Position numbers and translations under genes: made by a program | Source of the DNA: Sarcocystis neurona | Taxonomy: Eukaryota; Apicomplexa; Conoidasida; Eucoccidiorida; Sarcocystidae | Reading direction: 5' to 3' | DNA length: 64,000 bases | Assembly: GCA_000727475.1 (NCBI GenBank) | Contig: KL647328.1 | Coordinates: 1 to 64,000, forward strand | The notes under the pieces: generated by a model | What the model was told of the DNA's origin: nothing | What the model saw: the letters and a program-made list of their open reading frames with translations, nothing else | The model's database searches: none | Shown: positions 12,314-23,100 of the stretch, piece after piece | Numbering within the stretch: the first letter of the stretch is position 1 | Layout: every line of letters starts with the position of its first letter

Positions 12314-13444
12314 GTAGAGGCAGTCGGCACCAATGTGTGCATCTTTACTGATACATGCGTTCCGGTTCCCCTATCTTAGGTTCAACGTTTACAATTCTTC
12401 AAAGTTAGCGGAATTTAAGACGGACAGATTTAGAGACTAAAGTACAAGTTGGATTGCAAATGGCTACGCGTGTAGCTCGTGATCTGTGAGTAGAAAGTGA
12501 GAGACGCCTCGATTTTGTAGAAATTGTAACCGTAGGTTGTGCTATGGTGAGGGCTGACTACTGCAATGCACAAATCCACAACGATTCAGTTGGCAGTTCC
12601 TACGCCCTTCTGTTAGATCCTGGACTCCTGCGCATTTCGGTGTAGTCGCGATGGGTACGCGGGTTCGTTTATTCAAAGGTCTGACATGCTTATATGTAGG
12701 AGCACGAAGGTCGGAACGACGGGTCCCACCATTCCGGCTTCTTAGGCAGCTGCTCCGTCATAGCGGGCGCTGTGGCTTTCAAAAGGAACAGTTAGACTGT
12801 CTGGACTTTATCCAGAACCCACGATCGTTCGGCGTCATAGTTTGCTTTTAACTACCCTTTCTGGGTTGCTGGGCGGCTTACATAGACCGCGCTTGTCATC
12901 GCGGTAGAGTCGCCTTCTACGCTTCCCACAAAATGACAAAAAGGAGCGTCCAACCGTTCTGCCCGATATCAGAAGGGGCGCCGCGTGGTCTTTCTTAGAT
13001 CGTAGCAGAGACGCTGGGTACTTTTTAGGCCACGGCATGAAATAGGAATCTGGTTTGTGGCCCGCACTCGACGCGCGTGTAAGTGTTGAAAAGGCTGCGG
13101 ACAGCTTGCTTCGTACCACGGTGGGAGTAACATGTTACAACGTGGTCTTAAGCCAGAGTACTACGTAAGAGCGCACTCCACCGGCACCTCACTTCAGCGG
13201 AATCCATAGTCGTTTTAGATGCACAGACGCATGCGTTTTTTTCGTATGCGTGCGTGCACAGATGCATATATATCTATAGACCTGTTTGTGTGTATATATA
13301 TATATATGTACACACAGAGATACATGTAAAGCACGCACCGTTAGATGCGCATATACTCATGTGTATAGAAAGGTACAGGGGAAATTCCGTGTACGTAAAA
13401 AAGCTTAAAAGCAGCTTCATTCATTCCACAAGTGCATGTGCGTA
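12314..13444. other. Intergenic stretch with a TA/TG microsatellite
   Basis: No supported gene. A 94-codon minus-strand frame (12835-13119) is basic and could be an exon fragment, but it has no ATG start and I found no phase-matching splice to the Gln-rich gene. A (TA)n tract lies at 13293-13308 inside a TG/CA-rich stretch, and another TA-rich stretch runs into the 3' end of the next gene. Confidence 0.4.
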
Positions 13445-15454
13445 CTAGAAATATATACATATATGTATATATGTGTGCACCTGTATGTCTGGAGGAGACA
13501 TTGCTTCAGCCAGCAGGGCGGTCTGTCTGTCTCCCTTTATTGTCTGAAGGCTCACCGAAGAAATGCGGCCTGCAACTGTCGCCCGGTCCTGTTCTTTAAG
13601 AGAAACACTAGCAATAGTATCCACCGTGACGGCACCATAGAGGCCAGCAACCAGCGATGACGCTCTCTGCAGTGATGTCTCAGGCCATATTAGAGGCGCA
13701 GCTCTAGGCTGCCTAATTTGGGCTGCAACCGTATCATTAGCTGGTGTGTTATTTGGCACTGAGGATCTTGTGTTTTTAGAAATAACTGGAGCCGACTCCC
13801 TAGTTAGACAGGCGTATTGGTCCGCAGCAGCGCTTTTAACCACCGCAGTGTGCGTTGCTGACTTGAAGGTGTCAGCGTCTTGTGAGAGTTGTAACGCATC
13901 ACATAGGGGAGTGCCTGCCACAAAGCACAGCTGAGGATTGGGCGGATCCTGCAGCTGTGGATGTACCGGTATGAAGTCTGCGGTGCACACTTGCGGTCCT
14001 CCTGTGCTTCTACGATGTTGTGGCAGCTGGAGTTCCTCGGTGGTTTGAAGGTGTTGCGCCATCTCTATTCGTTGTGCTCCTGCGAATAGTCCCCACGTGC
14101 GAATGCCAGGACGTCCAGGATGCTGCTGCTGTGAAACTCGATGCCCTCGTGGTGGTTGTAAAGGGGACTGGTCCTTCTTATGCATCGTCGAGTATTTGTG
14201 TGGTTGCACACTACCTTGTTGGCACAGCCGCACCTGTAAACGGGGGATGCAGGGCACTTGCGGCTCTCGGTGCCCCACGTGCCCGGCTCTGCAGAGCACT
14301 ACACGCGACCGTTGTGTGTCACATGACGTCTGCTGCATAGGCTCCGATAAATGGGCCTGACGGGTCTGCTTCCCCAGCCGTAGCGGTTGGTGCGTTTCGG
14401 GACTAAACGCGTGGTTCAGAATCTGAACGTGGTGCAATTCCGAAGATTGAGGCTGGCTCTGCGTCTGTTCAGACTGACTCAAATGCCAACAATCTAGCTG
14501 CTGCAACAGCTCTGACTTGAACTGCAATTGTGTCTGCTGCGGCGTTTGCTGTTGACGACCGTGCGAATGCTCTACCGGTTGCAGCTGCTGTGGCGGCTGC
14601 ACCTTCTTAAGAGGCTGCATCGACGCAGCGTGCAGCGGCTGCTGGAGGGTCTGCCGGGGTTGAGATAACGGCGGTGGTTGTGTGTACTCCAGCAGCACTT
14701 GTGCCTGCCGCGACACCTGGCGCAGCTGCTCTAGCATTGAGCTCTCCACAATTTCCTGCTGGTGTTGCTCAAGGGGTGTCTGCTGGTGCTGCTGCTGCAC
14801 GACTTGCGCCGCGTCGTGTACTCTGTGCTGTGGGGTTTGTCGGCTATTGTCATTGCTTGGCTGCTGCAGTGGCTGTGGCTGTCTCGATAGTGGCGCACCA
14901 TTCAAGCGCCGCAACATTGCTTCCCGCTGTTGTGTCCTCTGCTGCAGCAGACGTGCGTGTTCAGTGCGCGGGGTCTGCGATTTTCCCTTGGGCAGCACAT
15001 GAGCACGTAGCTGCTGCTGCGCAGGAACTCGCCGGTGCGGCGGTGACTGTTGCTGATCCTGGTGCGGTAGCGAGTGGTGCTGGTTCTGATGTAGCACGTG
15101 TTGCCATGGCGACTTGTGCTGCGAGGCGTTTCTTGAGTCGCGCTCTTCGGGCGGTGGCACGTTGCAGTTAATCCACAGCTGGTGCTGCGTGCTTAGCGGC
15201 TGCTGTTGCATCAGATGCCCTCGTGGGTAGCGCAGGTACTCCATCTGGGGCACGTCGTCGTCGCGCAGATAGGGGGGCAGATGCATGAGCTGCTGTTGCT
15301 GTTGCCACCGCTGCATAAGGCGAGGCTGGGGCAATGACGAGTTTATGAGTCCCCAGTCGGTAGTGGCAGCCGCGGCAGCAGCCCCTGGCGGCTGTGTTGG
15401 CGGCTGGAGCCTCCCTCTGGAGGTGTTGCATTGCAGGGGGGTGTCGGTAGACAT
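13445..15454 (-). CDS. Gln-rich low-complexity protein, 669 residues
   Basis: The minus-strand frame begins with ATG at 15454 in an excellent coccidian context (AACAAAATGTCT) and ends at 13445. The protein is dominated by Gln, Pro, His and Ser (QQQQQ, PPQQLQP and QQQHQQ type stretches) over residues of about 45-450. A short poly-Ala run lies near residue 25. The C-terminal 200 residues are more mixed in composition. I see no catalytic motif, signal peptide or membrane segment. Such Gln-rich proteins are often nuclear or RNA-associated, but nothing here proves it. The last residues are read through a TA/TG microsatellite, so the true 3' end may lie earlier. A possible donor (ACAG|GTGCAC) occurs at 13481, but no matching downstream exon was found. 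Confidence 0.65.
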   Translation of the reverse strand: MSTDTPLQCNTSRGRLQPPTQPPGAAAAAATTDWGLINSSLPQPRLMQRWQQQQQLMHLPPYLRDDDVPQMEYLRYPRGHLMQQQPLSTQHQLWINCNVPPPEERDSRNASQHKSPWQHVLHQNQHHSLPHQDQQQSPPHRRVPAQQQLRAHVLPKGKSQTPRTEHARLLQQRTQQREAMLRRLNGAPLSRQPQPLQQPSNDNSRQTPQHRVHDAAQVVQQQHQQTPLEQHQQEIVESSMLEQLRQVSRQAQVLLEYTQPPPLSQPRQTLQQPLHAASMQPLKKVQPPQQLQPVEHSHGRQQQTPQQTQLQFKSELLQQLDCWHLSQSEQTQSQPQSSELHHVQILNHAFSPETHQPLRLGKQTRQAHLSEPMQQTSCDTQRSRVVLCRAGHVGHREPQVPCIPRLQVRLCQQGSVQPHKYSTMHKKDQSPLQPPRGHRVSQQQHPGRPGIRTWGLFAGAQRIEMAQHLQTTEELQLPQHRRSTGGPQVCTADFIPVHPQLQDPPNPQLCFVAGTPLCDALQLSQDADTFKSATHTAVVKSAAADQYACLTRESAPVISKNTRSSVPNNTPANDTVAAQIRQPRAAPLIWPETSLQRASSLVAGLYGAVTVDTIASVSLKEQDRATVAGRISSVSLQTIKGDRQTALLAEAMSPPDIQVHTYIHICIYF

Positions 15455-15646
15455 TTTGTTCCACAGTAGAGGCAGTTAGTTGAAGGAACTGCTTAGACAG
15501 GGAGGCAAACGCAATGGTGAAAGATTCGCCGGTAGCGTTACCGATTTAAAAGATTTGTCCCCTCTTAGTGGGCCTGGACAAGCCAGCCGTGGCACCTGTG
15601 AATAAAAACGTACACCTCGGCAGGGTTCTTGTCCCATACACACACC

Positions 15647-15961
15647 TCAGAACAGAGGCAAGCTCCCACTGGAAGTGATATCTGTTGAGTGACACAAATG
15701 ATAAATGTCTGTCCCGCAAAACGTTCTGGGGGCGCTAACAGCAGCTGCTGTCTGTGCGAGGACGAACACCGAGCACGGCCGGCGCCGCTGTGCCGCTGCT
15801 ACCGCTGCCGTGCTGCCGGGGTCACCTTCAGCTGCTAGGGCCAACAGCGTCAGCGCAAACGCTTCTGCGGGCCGTAGCAGCAAATGAGTGGCTAGTGCAC
15901 CCTTCTGTACTAACTGCACAGCACCAAAGTCACCTCGTGTAGCCATCTGAACAGCTACCAT
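15647..15961 (-). CDS. Possible small hypothetical ORF, 104 residues
   Basis: This ATG-started frame (start at 15961, context GTCATGG) encodes an Ala/Leu-rich product with TRGDFGAVQLVQKGALATH near the N-terminus. It lies just upstream of, and in the same direction as, the Gln-rich gene, so it could be a 5' exon or spurious. The underlying DNA is a decayed GCA/GCT-rich patch like others without genes. I cannot name it and give it low weight. Confidence 0.2.
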   Translation of the reverse strand: MVAVQMATRGDFGAVQLVQKGALATHLLLRPAEAFALTLLALAAEGDPGSTAAVAAAQRRRPCSVFVLAQTAAAVSAPRTFCGTDIYHLCHSTDITSSGSLPLF

Positions 15962-18900
15962 GACAGCAGCAGCAGTACGATCGCTATCACGCCATCCTGC
16001 AGTGCTGCGCTGCGTACTGTTTTGTGGTGCCTCCGCTGTACTCGTTCATTAATTCTCTGACACGTCGGTGCTACTGCTCGATCTACCTCGGAGGCAACGC
16101 CCAAACAGACAGGCGCGCCCATATTGGTAGGTGGAGAGCTGCTAGACCTCTACCGCACTTCAGCACCTTTCGGGGGATCCCACTTATCATCTGACGTTCT
16201 GTAAAGTATGTGGGTGCCCATAGTGATAGCTGCCACAGCTTTGTTATAGAACTCTGCTAGCAGCCCCCCCTAGTAGTAGCTGCTGATGGTTCTTCTTTGC
16301 TACTCCTGGTACTGGCACGAAACGCCGTGCTGCTCAACAACTTGCACGCGGAGCAACAGAAGCAACAGCAGCCTGTGCAGTAGCGGGCTTTAGCCTGTGT
16401 GAAAAGCACGCAAGCCGACAGTCGCCCCCAGCTGGCGGCTGTATGCACCCCCCACGTCGCACAAGTAACAACACCAAGAACAGCTGTAGCAGCGATACTT
16501 TTGTACCCCCGGGTCTGCACTAGCGAGATGCCGGATGCAGTTCTCCATGTGTCGTCGCATTCACCTACCAGCGTGAAGATTGTAGGTAAAATACTTCAGC
16601 TGCATAGCACGGCTTAGTATGATGCTACAGCAGTCACGCCTGTGGGAATAACCAGAATAGCGCGCTTAAGTTCTACGGCATATTCTCGCTGTAGTTCAAG
16701 GCCGTAGGAAGTGTTGCCAAACATATGTGAGTTCGTGACCGTGTGAATTACGACGGCCGCCGGTTTGATATACGTGGAATCTGCCATCATCAGAGAAACA
16801 GCGACTTAGGTAGGTGCACCGTGCCTTCCACGCAAACGCTGCCGCACTGTTTTATCGCTAAGGCGCACGCTGACACATCCGTACTTACGCTCAATCCGTG
16901 AACATAGACCACACTCACAGGTACAGACAACTCACGTGTCGACACGCACACGCAAGCGCTTCATCCGCGCTCCTCATGTAGATATAGGGAGGAGTGGAGG
17001 TATTTTAACCACGTTACTTACAAACGTCAAACCATAGTTTCATGTGCCGCCCACGTAGAGAGAGGGTAACAGCTTTGCCCACTGTGCATACGCGCATGCG
17101 TGACCCACCGTTGCTTACAGCTTCGAATGCACAGTGACAAAGTGTACCTTCGCGTGAGGATTGTACACATCTCACCGGCGCCGTATGGTAGTTCGTAGAC
17201 GGCAAACGCGTGCACGCATGCAAGCGGTATGTTCCGCTATGCGAGCGACAGTGATACTTCGCTTTTTTGATATACAGGAGAAAGACGCGAGCACACGTAA
17301 TATGAGGTGACATCGACAGCAATGTACGTGTTTTTGAAAAGGAGAGACAAGGATGTCAACCTGCTGGCGCTTTGGTTAAGAAGAACAGAAATACTAGTGA
17401 TTGAGCGCAGTTGAGGCCACATGCTATATCCAGCGGCAGTCGTACGATAGCTGGTTAGACAAAAGGTCGCGTGCTCACAGATGTCCGCTACACGCGTTCT
17501 CATGCGTTGGAATGAAGAGAATGAATGGAATGTACGCCACTCTCGACCTGCAACACGCCCAGGCCACCGTGATGCACATGCAAGTACAGACAGACTGTGT
17601 AGCAGCACGAAGCATGTATCTGTGGGCGTTTTTTTGGCAAAAGGATCAACTAACAGCTGCAGGAGCAGCAGCGGCGATTGTCCTCCTTCCCGCCCCCGCC
17701 CACCGTGTTAGTCTTGCAAGTCGATATTACCCACCTTGATTGTAGTATCTTGCCTTGACAGTAAAATCCATGCACCTAACGAAACACGCGTTGCATACTT
17801 TTTGCAGTACATCGGCGGCGTCACTGTCACTACCCACCGTCTTCTTGGGCGCTGTCGAGGGTTACCGGGTCGAGTTTACACGCGCCATATCTTCAGCTTA
17901 GCCCTGCACGCTGCCACTGCCCACCTTTGTAATTACAACGAAGTTCGAAGAATTTCCGTCGAAGAATGGAGCTCTCGCAACGTAAGGGTCTGCTCTACGG
18001 CATGTAGCAAGCGACTACCCACTGTTGTAAATCGTGCAAGGCTCTTGAGACAAGCGCCCTCGTGTATTCACCCACAATTGATGAGCCACAGTGACATTAA
18101 TTTTTTACCAATATGTATACGGGAACACAAAGTCTTAGATGCAGCAGGTTGCTACCTCATACGTAGATTTCTGGACTGAAGCGCGTGGACGTAAAGTGTG
18201 TGCTCATTCGTGTACAGCGTATTGAGGCTCAAGTGTAGAATGGGGGCCTGTCCTCACGCGCAGAGACTCACAATGCTGGACAGCGGCAGGCAGCACGCGA
18301 CTGCACGTTGAAGCGAGACAAGTCTTTCAACGTCAGGGAGCGCAAGTGAGTACATTTCAAATGGAGGTGAAAATACACCGTGGCGCACCACGCAAAATGC
18401 GAAAGCTGACCTGCCTGCACAACAGTTATGCAGTCAAGTGCGTGCTAAATAAAGACGTAGGTGAGCGAGTCTGTCCTTGTAACAAGTGCCTTCCACATGC
18501 TGCAGCATGTCCACAAGCAAACGAACAGAGAGCAATCGGTCAAGTACAGCGGACGCACATTGCACAGGCAAAATGGCATGCGAGATGCGCTTTTACGTGG
18601 GCATGCCCTCAAGTGGGCACGCGCAAATATTCGTAAGCTTTTTACATGCGCAAACCACAAATAGGACACACATGCAACACTCAATGATTTCCAAGTGTTA
18701 AATTTCGCCATCCGTACGCACGAAGCTAACATGCGTGCAGCCGTCGTTGGTAGGTACAATCGTGAACCTCGTTTGGGGCTTAAACGTTGTCACGTACATG
18801 CGCGCCTGTCTAGTCACGGAGACACACACTGAGAATAGAAGTCCGGAAAAAGGTATATAAGCATCTAGTATTACGAAGGAGGAGCCACACTGATCCCCAC

Positions 18901-21900
18901 CTTCTGAGGTATCAGTGTTCAGACTAGTGTAGACGCGTGCAGTCATATCCACAGTAGCTTGTCGGTCGTAAGGGACCAACGATCACTACGCAGTCACGCA
19001 CAACACCACCGTACGCAACACGTAGACAGAGCCAGACGTGTGCGCGTATCACATATTGTTGACCTACACACGTGTGCTTAAGGACTGGCAGGAATGCTTG
19101 GGAAATGAATCTACACACATGAACACGCGTTGTTACGGTTGTTGCGGTCGGTGAACTAGTGAGAGTGCTAGGTTGAGCAGTAACAGTCCCAAGAAAAGTA
19201 ATAAATGCGGGAGTGGACATCCCTGAGGCAGTATTAGTTGTGATAAAGTTGTAACAAGAGCGGTAGAGTTACTCGTCGCACCGATAGTCATAGGTGTAGC
19301 GGGTTGAGAAAGGGGAAGACGGGCACGTCTTGGCGGTCGCGCTGTAAAGTTTGAGGCCGTGGCAGGAGAGGTTGCTGTACGCATTTAGGATTGTTGCGGG
19401 ACTTGCCGGATTAAGATATCATCTATTGAAGTGTTCACGTAATTATATCCACATGCTCATCTGTAGACAAGCCCATGCTTACGAACCAGAGTGGTCAGCC
19501 AATGTATACTCATCAGCAAAGTTATACAAATATCCTCGTCCTTGCAGAGCACAGAGAATTTCGCGAAAAGAAATCTGCAGAGACGCAGCCAGCGCCTAAA
19601 CAGGTCTCCAATCGTGCGGGGGACGTAGTTAGCGGTGTACGCATGTACGAGTGTCACTACGTAAATGCGTACGTATATATATAGTTATATATGTTTGTAC
19701 CTGCATTCCAATAAGTAGGCATACCATTGACGCAGGTGGTCACTCGTCAGCGTAAAGGAGCTAGCGTTTTGTATATGTGCTATGTGTACCGTTAAAAAGT
19801 ACACGCCACATACACTTAGAGATCGGTATATACATACCTTCACAGACCAGCAGACGCACACGTTGACGCCTGCGCTTATGAGTGAGAGCAGGTCAGACTA
19901 TGCGCCACCTGCATTTCATGTAAACCTAGAAATATCACGGATGTGCAGACTCCGTGTGGAGCGTGATGTGCGGGTGTGCGAACTCGAGCAATGGACAAGA
20001 CAAATTTACGTGCAGAACTTGTCTACGTGCACTTCCGTACAAATCCCCACTTACGCATGTATGCGCTGGCAAATATGAATACACTATTTTGAGAGCGAGA
20101 AGACATCTGCCGGAAATATTTGCAGACCACAGTTGTCTTTCGGCTGCTGAGGAAGGTGTTACCAGTGAATTACGGAGGGCCTGTCATACAACTATTCAGC
20201 CATTACGGATGCTTCTGACTGGTGACCAGGTATAAAGGCGGTTGTCGTCCAGTTGGTCGTGGAGAATGCTGCACGTATGACAGAGCGCACGCCGCCTTCT
20301 GCATTGCAGTGCCTACTCGTGCATGCCGTGCAAGGCCTCTGAATCATTAGCACATAGAGCGCCCATCGGCGAGTGTGTCTCGAAGAAAGAGAAGAAGGAA
20401 AAACGTACCGAAATCGATACGCTACCCTTTGACACCTTTGTAGATGTCGGTTGACGATCTGATGAGGAATGCTGTACAACGTGGGTGCATCTGCTTGCAT
20501 GTGGTCAAAGAAGACACCTTGCTGCGTGCGACGTTCTTACAAAGGAGACCATCTGAATGCGTTCTACCGTCCTTGTGTGCAGCTGTGTACAGACCTGTGC
20601 AACCGCACTTATCATGACATACGCACAAATATGTATATACATGTATATACGCTATCGCATACTGGGATGGGCGCAATGTCTGATTAATATCCGTAATCCT
20701 GAAATAACTGTACCCTCACGAACGCCAGTCCACCTATATTGGAGTATCTGTTGTGCGGATTGTTCTGTTTGACATTCGGATCCTCTGGAGATTCACTGCA
20801 GCGACGGTGAAGGCGCGACGGTCCAATTGCTGAGCTTGAAAAGACGAGAGCACACCTGAATCGTTGCGAGGCTCTTGTCCCAAAGTTCACACACAATTCA
20901 TACTAGGAAAATACGAGTGTACCTGCAGGTGGCGACGGTATACCTAATGATTCGCAGGCGCGCCAGCAGCCATCCACCTGCTGTGCGCTGCGCTGGAGAC
21001 GCCAACATCTGCCGCTGCTCTTCGCGGATCTGGTATTGTTGCTCCGGATTCTCCTGCTTGAATTCCTAGATATGCCTCTGCTTCCGGTGGTACTGTGACG
21101 TCCGTTACTCCTGCTACGTCGCAGCGCCTCCGTGCTACTGCAGCAGGTGTGGCGCCTGACATCAGGTGGTGCTCTTCCACTGCAGGAGAAGCTGCGCTGC
21201 ATCTCAATCCGTACCAGCCTCTATCCCTCAAACCCTTTTTTCAGTACAGCCTCTCTTAAGGTCGATTCCCTACAGATGTACTCTTCAAGCTTCTATCACC
21301 GTGTGTATGGCTGCTGTGGCTTGAGTGCTGTCCAAGGCTGCTTTCGTTGTCTACCTACGATCGTCGTATACCGCTTCTCGTTTGGCCTTAGGAGACCTAA
21401 TCAACGGTACAGTCTTCATGTGCAATTGCCTCTGCATCACCTGAATTTCAAGTCTGTAGCCTGTGTCCATTTTCCGTCTGTGTATCTACAAAGGTGCCTG
21501 CCAGGTCATCTGCCCCATGTTTCTGCAGATCGTCTTCTTCCCTTTTCTTCCATGCATGTACCCTCTACGTGTCCGGATTTTCTCTACAATTACCGTGGTG
21601 ATCAGCAGCTATATTCCTCCCCGTTTCAATGTATGTATCATCTCACTGTGCGGCCATTCGTCTTATACGTCTCTCACGGGCATATGTCCTGCATTGCCTG
21701 CAGAAGCGTTTGCGCGGCCTCGCTGACGTCGTCCTCTAGCAGGTCTACGCTTCAGTTGGTTGGCTTCCCTGAGTGTATGCCAGACGTGCCTACCTGGAAA
21801 ATTCGTGCGAGCCCCCTTGTGTTCATTTTTTGTCCCTCCACGTACGACGACTTACAAGCTCCGGCTGCTTGTCGCTGCAGGTGCGACCGACAAGCGCAGC

Positions 21901-22557
21901 TGTTTGAGCAGCAGCTCAGCCAGCAGCAACGGAGCCACCAGAAACAGCAAACTCACTAGGTGCAGCAGAAGCTGAAGCAGCAGCACAGGGAGGAGAGTCA
22001 CGGCCGGCCGGAAAACCAACCAGCGGCGGTCAGTGTGACAGGAAGCAGCGGCATGGGAACCAACACTGCAGCACCACGTGCCGGCGTGCACGCAGCTGCA
22101 GCAGAAGCAACAAAAAACGCAACACCAGCCGGCGGAGCAGAAGCACTACCAATAGCAGAATCAGCCGTGGACCGTGGAAGAGATCAGCAGCGTCCGCGAG
22201 GGGCACAGTACGTCTTGCACCGTCTGCAGCCACATGGACACCGGTACAAGCACCCCAACAGCAGAGGCAGCCACAGCAGCACGGTCACAGCAGCAACAGG
22301 ACGAAGTTGGTTTGCACGCTCGCCCCGCGGCAGCAGCACAGACACAATCTGGAGTGGGAGCATGAAAGCACCCACGTATACAGATTGTCAGCGCTGCAAA
22401 GAAAGTCGACATCAGTGCAAAGTAGACTACTTGTAGAGCCACCATCAGCATCAGCACAACAGAAACAGCACCAGCAGAGCAACGGCAGCAGCATCGGTCG
22501 CAGCGGTAGCAGCCAGTCTCTAGAGCAACCGTGGCAAGCAGCCGTTACGACGAACGG
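15962..22557. other. Gene-poor interval with decayed CAG/CTG patches
   Basis: No frame here has a convincing protein character. Patches near 16.26-16.6, 20.9-21.2 and 21.85-22.55 kb are rich in GCA, ACA, CAG and GTA triplets broken by stops in every frame. Between them lies non-repetitive DNA with TG/CA and TA stretches (for example 19670-19700 and 20630-20655). A minus-strand frame at 19133-19384 ends in a Leu-rich hydrophobic segment and might be an exon of a membrane protein; the evidence is weak. No tRNA-like folds were noticed. Confidence 0.4.
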
Positions 22558-22657
22558 CGATGCAGTCAGCAGCAGCAACGAGCAGCAGAGCGAGCAGCAG
22601 CCCCAGCAACAGCGAGCAGCTGCAGTAGCAGCAGTGAGTTACTGTAGCAGCAGCAGC

Positions 22658-22790
22658 GAGTCGCAGTAGCGGCAGCGAGTAGCAGCAGCGGCAGCGAGTA
22701 GCAGCAGCGGCAGCGAGTAGCAGCAGCGGCAGCGAGTAGCAGCAGCGGCAGCGAGTAGCAGCAGCGGTAGCGAGTAGCAGCAGCAGCAGC
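22658..22790 (+). repeat. 19-bp tandem repeat, about 7 copies
   Basis: The unit is GAGTAGCAGCAGCGGCAGC. Its GAGT anchor falls at 22658, 22677, 22696, 22715, 22734, 22753 and 22772, an exact 19-bp spacing. Since 19 is not a multiple of three, the frame shifts with every copy and the TAG is met in all frames. Confidence 0.9.
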
Positions 22791-22812
22791 AGCGACTAGC
22801 GGCAGCAGCAGC

Positions 22813-22932
22813 GGGAGTACTGGCAGCAGCAGCAGTAGCGAGTAGCAGCAGCGGGAGTAATGGCAGCAGCAGCAGTAGCGAGTAGCAGCAGCGGGAGTAA
22901 TGGCAGCAGCAGCAGTAGCGAGTAGCAGCAGC
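22813..22932 (+). repeat. 40-bp tandem repeat, about 3 copies
   Basis: The anchor GGGAGTA recurs at 22813, 22853 and 22893 with nearly identical CAG-rich spacers. A period of 40 bp is again not a multiple of three. It follows the 19-bp array directly and shares its CAG/AGTAGCAGC vocabulary, so it probably grew out of it. Confidence 0.85.
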
Positions 22933-23100
22933 AGCTACTAGCAGCAGCAGCAGCGAGCAGCAGCAGCAGCTGTAGCACAGAGTAGCAGCAGCGGGCGGCA
23001 GCAGCACACAGCAGCAGCGGGCGGCAGCAGCGAGCAGCAGCAGCGACCAGCAGTACGGACGGACCAGCAGCAGCGCGTAACAGCTAGCCAGCAGTAGCAG

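Larger units (their letters stand above)
22558..23100 (+). repeat. CAG-based satellite block
   Basis: About 540 bp almost wholly built from AGC/CAG/GCA triplets with interspersed TAG, GTA and CGG. TAG recurs in every frame, so the plus strand does not encode a long protein. It contains the 19-bp and 40-bp arrays listed separately. The reverse strand reads as Leu/Cys/Ala-rich but is almost certainly not a gene. Confidence 0.85.

Noticed and set aside
12835..13482. Splicing the Gln-rich gene to a basic 94-codon frame downstream on the minus strand
   Set aside because: The donor at 13481 is phase 0, while the best acceptor (exon start 13094) needs phase 1.
17736..18179. A 147-codon plus-strand frame
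   Set aside because: It begins with TTG, its only ATG is near its C-terminal end, and its composition is unremarkable.
19133..19384. A minus-strand frame ending in a Leu-rich hydrophobic segment, considered as a GPI-anchored surface antigen
   Set aside because: The hydrophobic stretch is followed by a polar tail (VHRPQQP), unlike a GPI signal, and no upstream exon or signal peptide could be linked.
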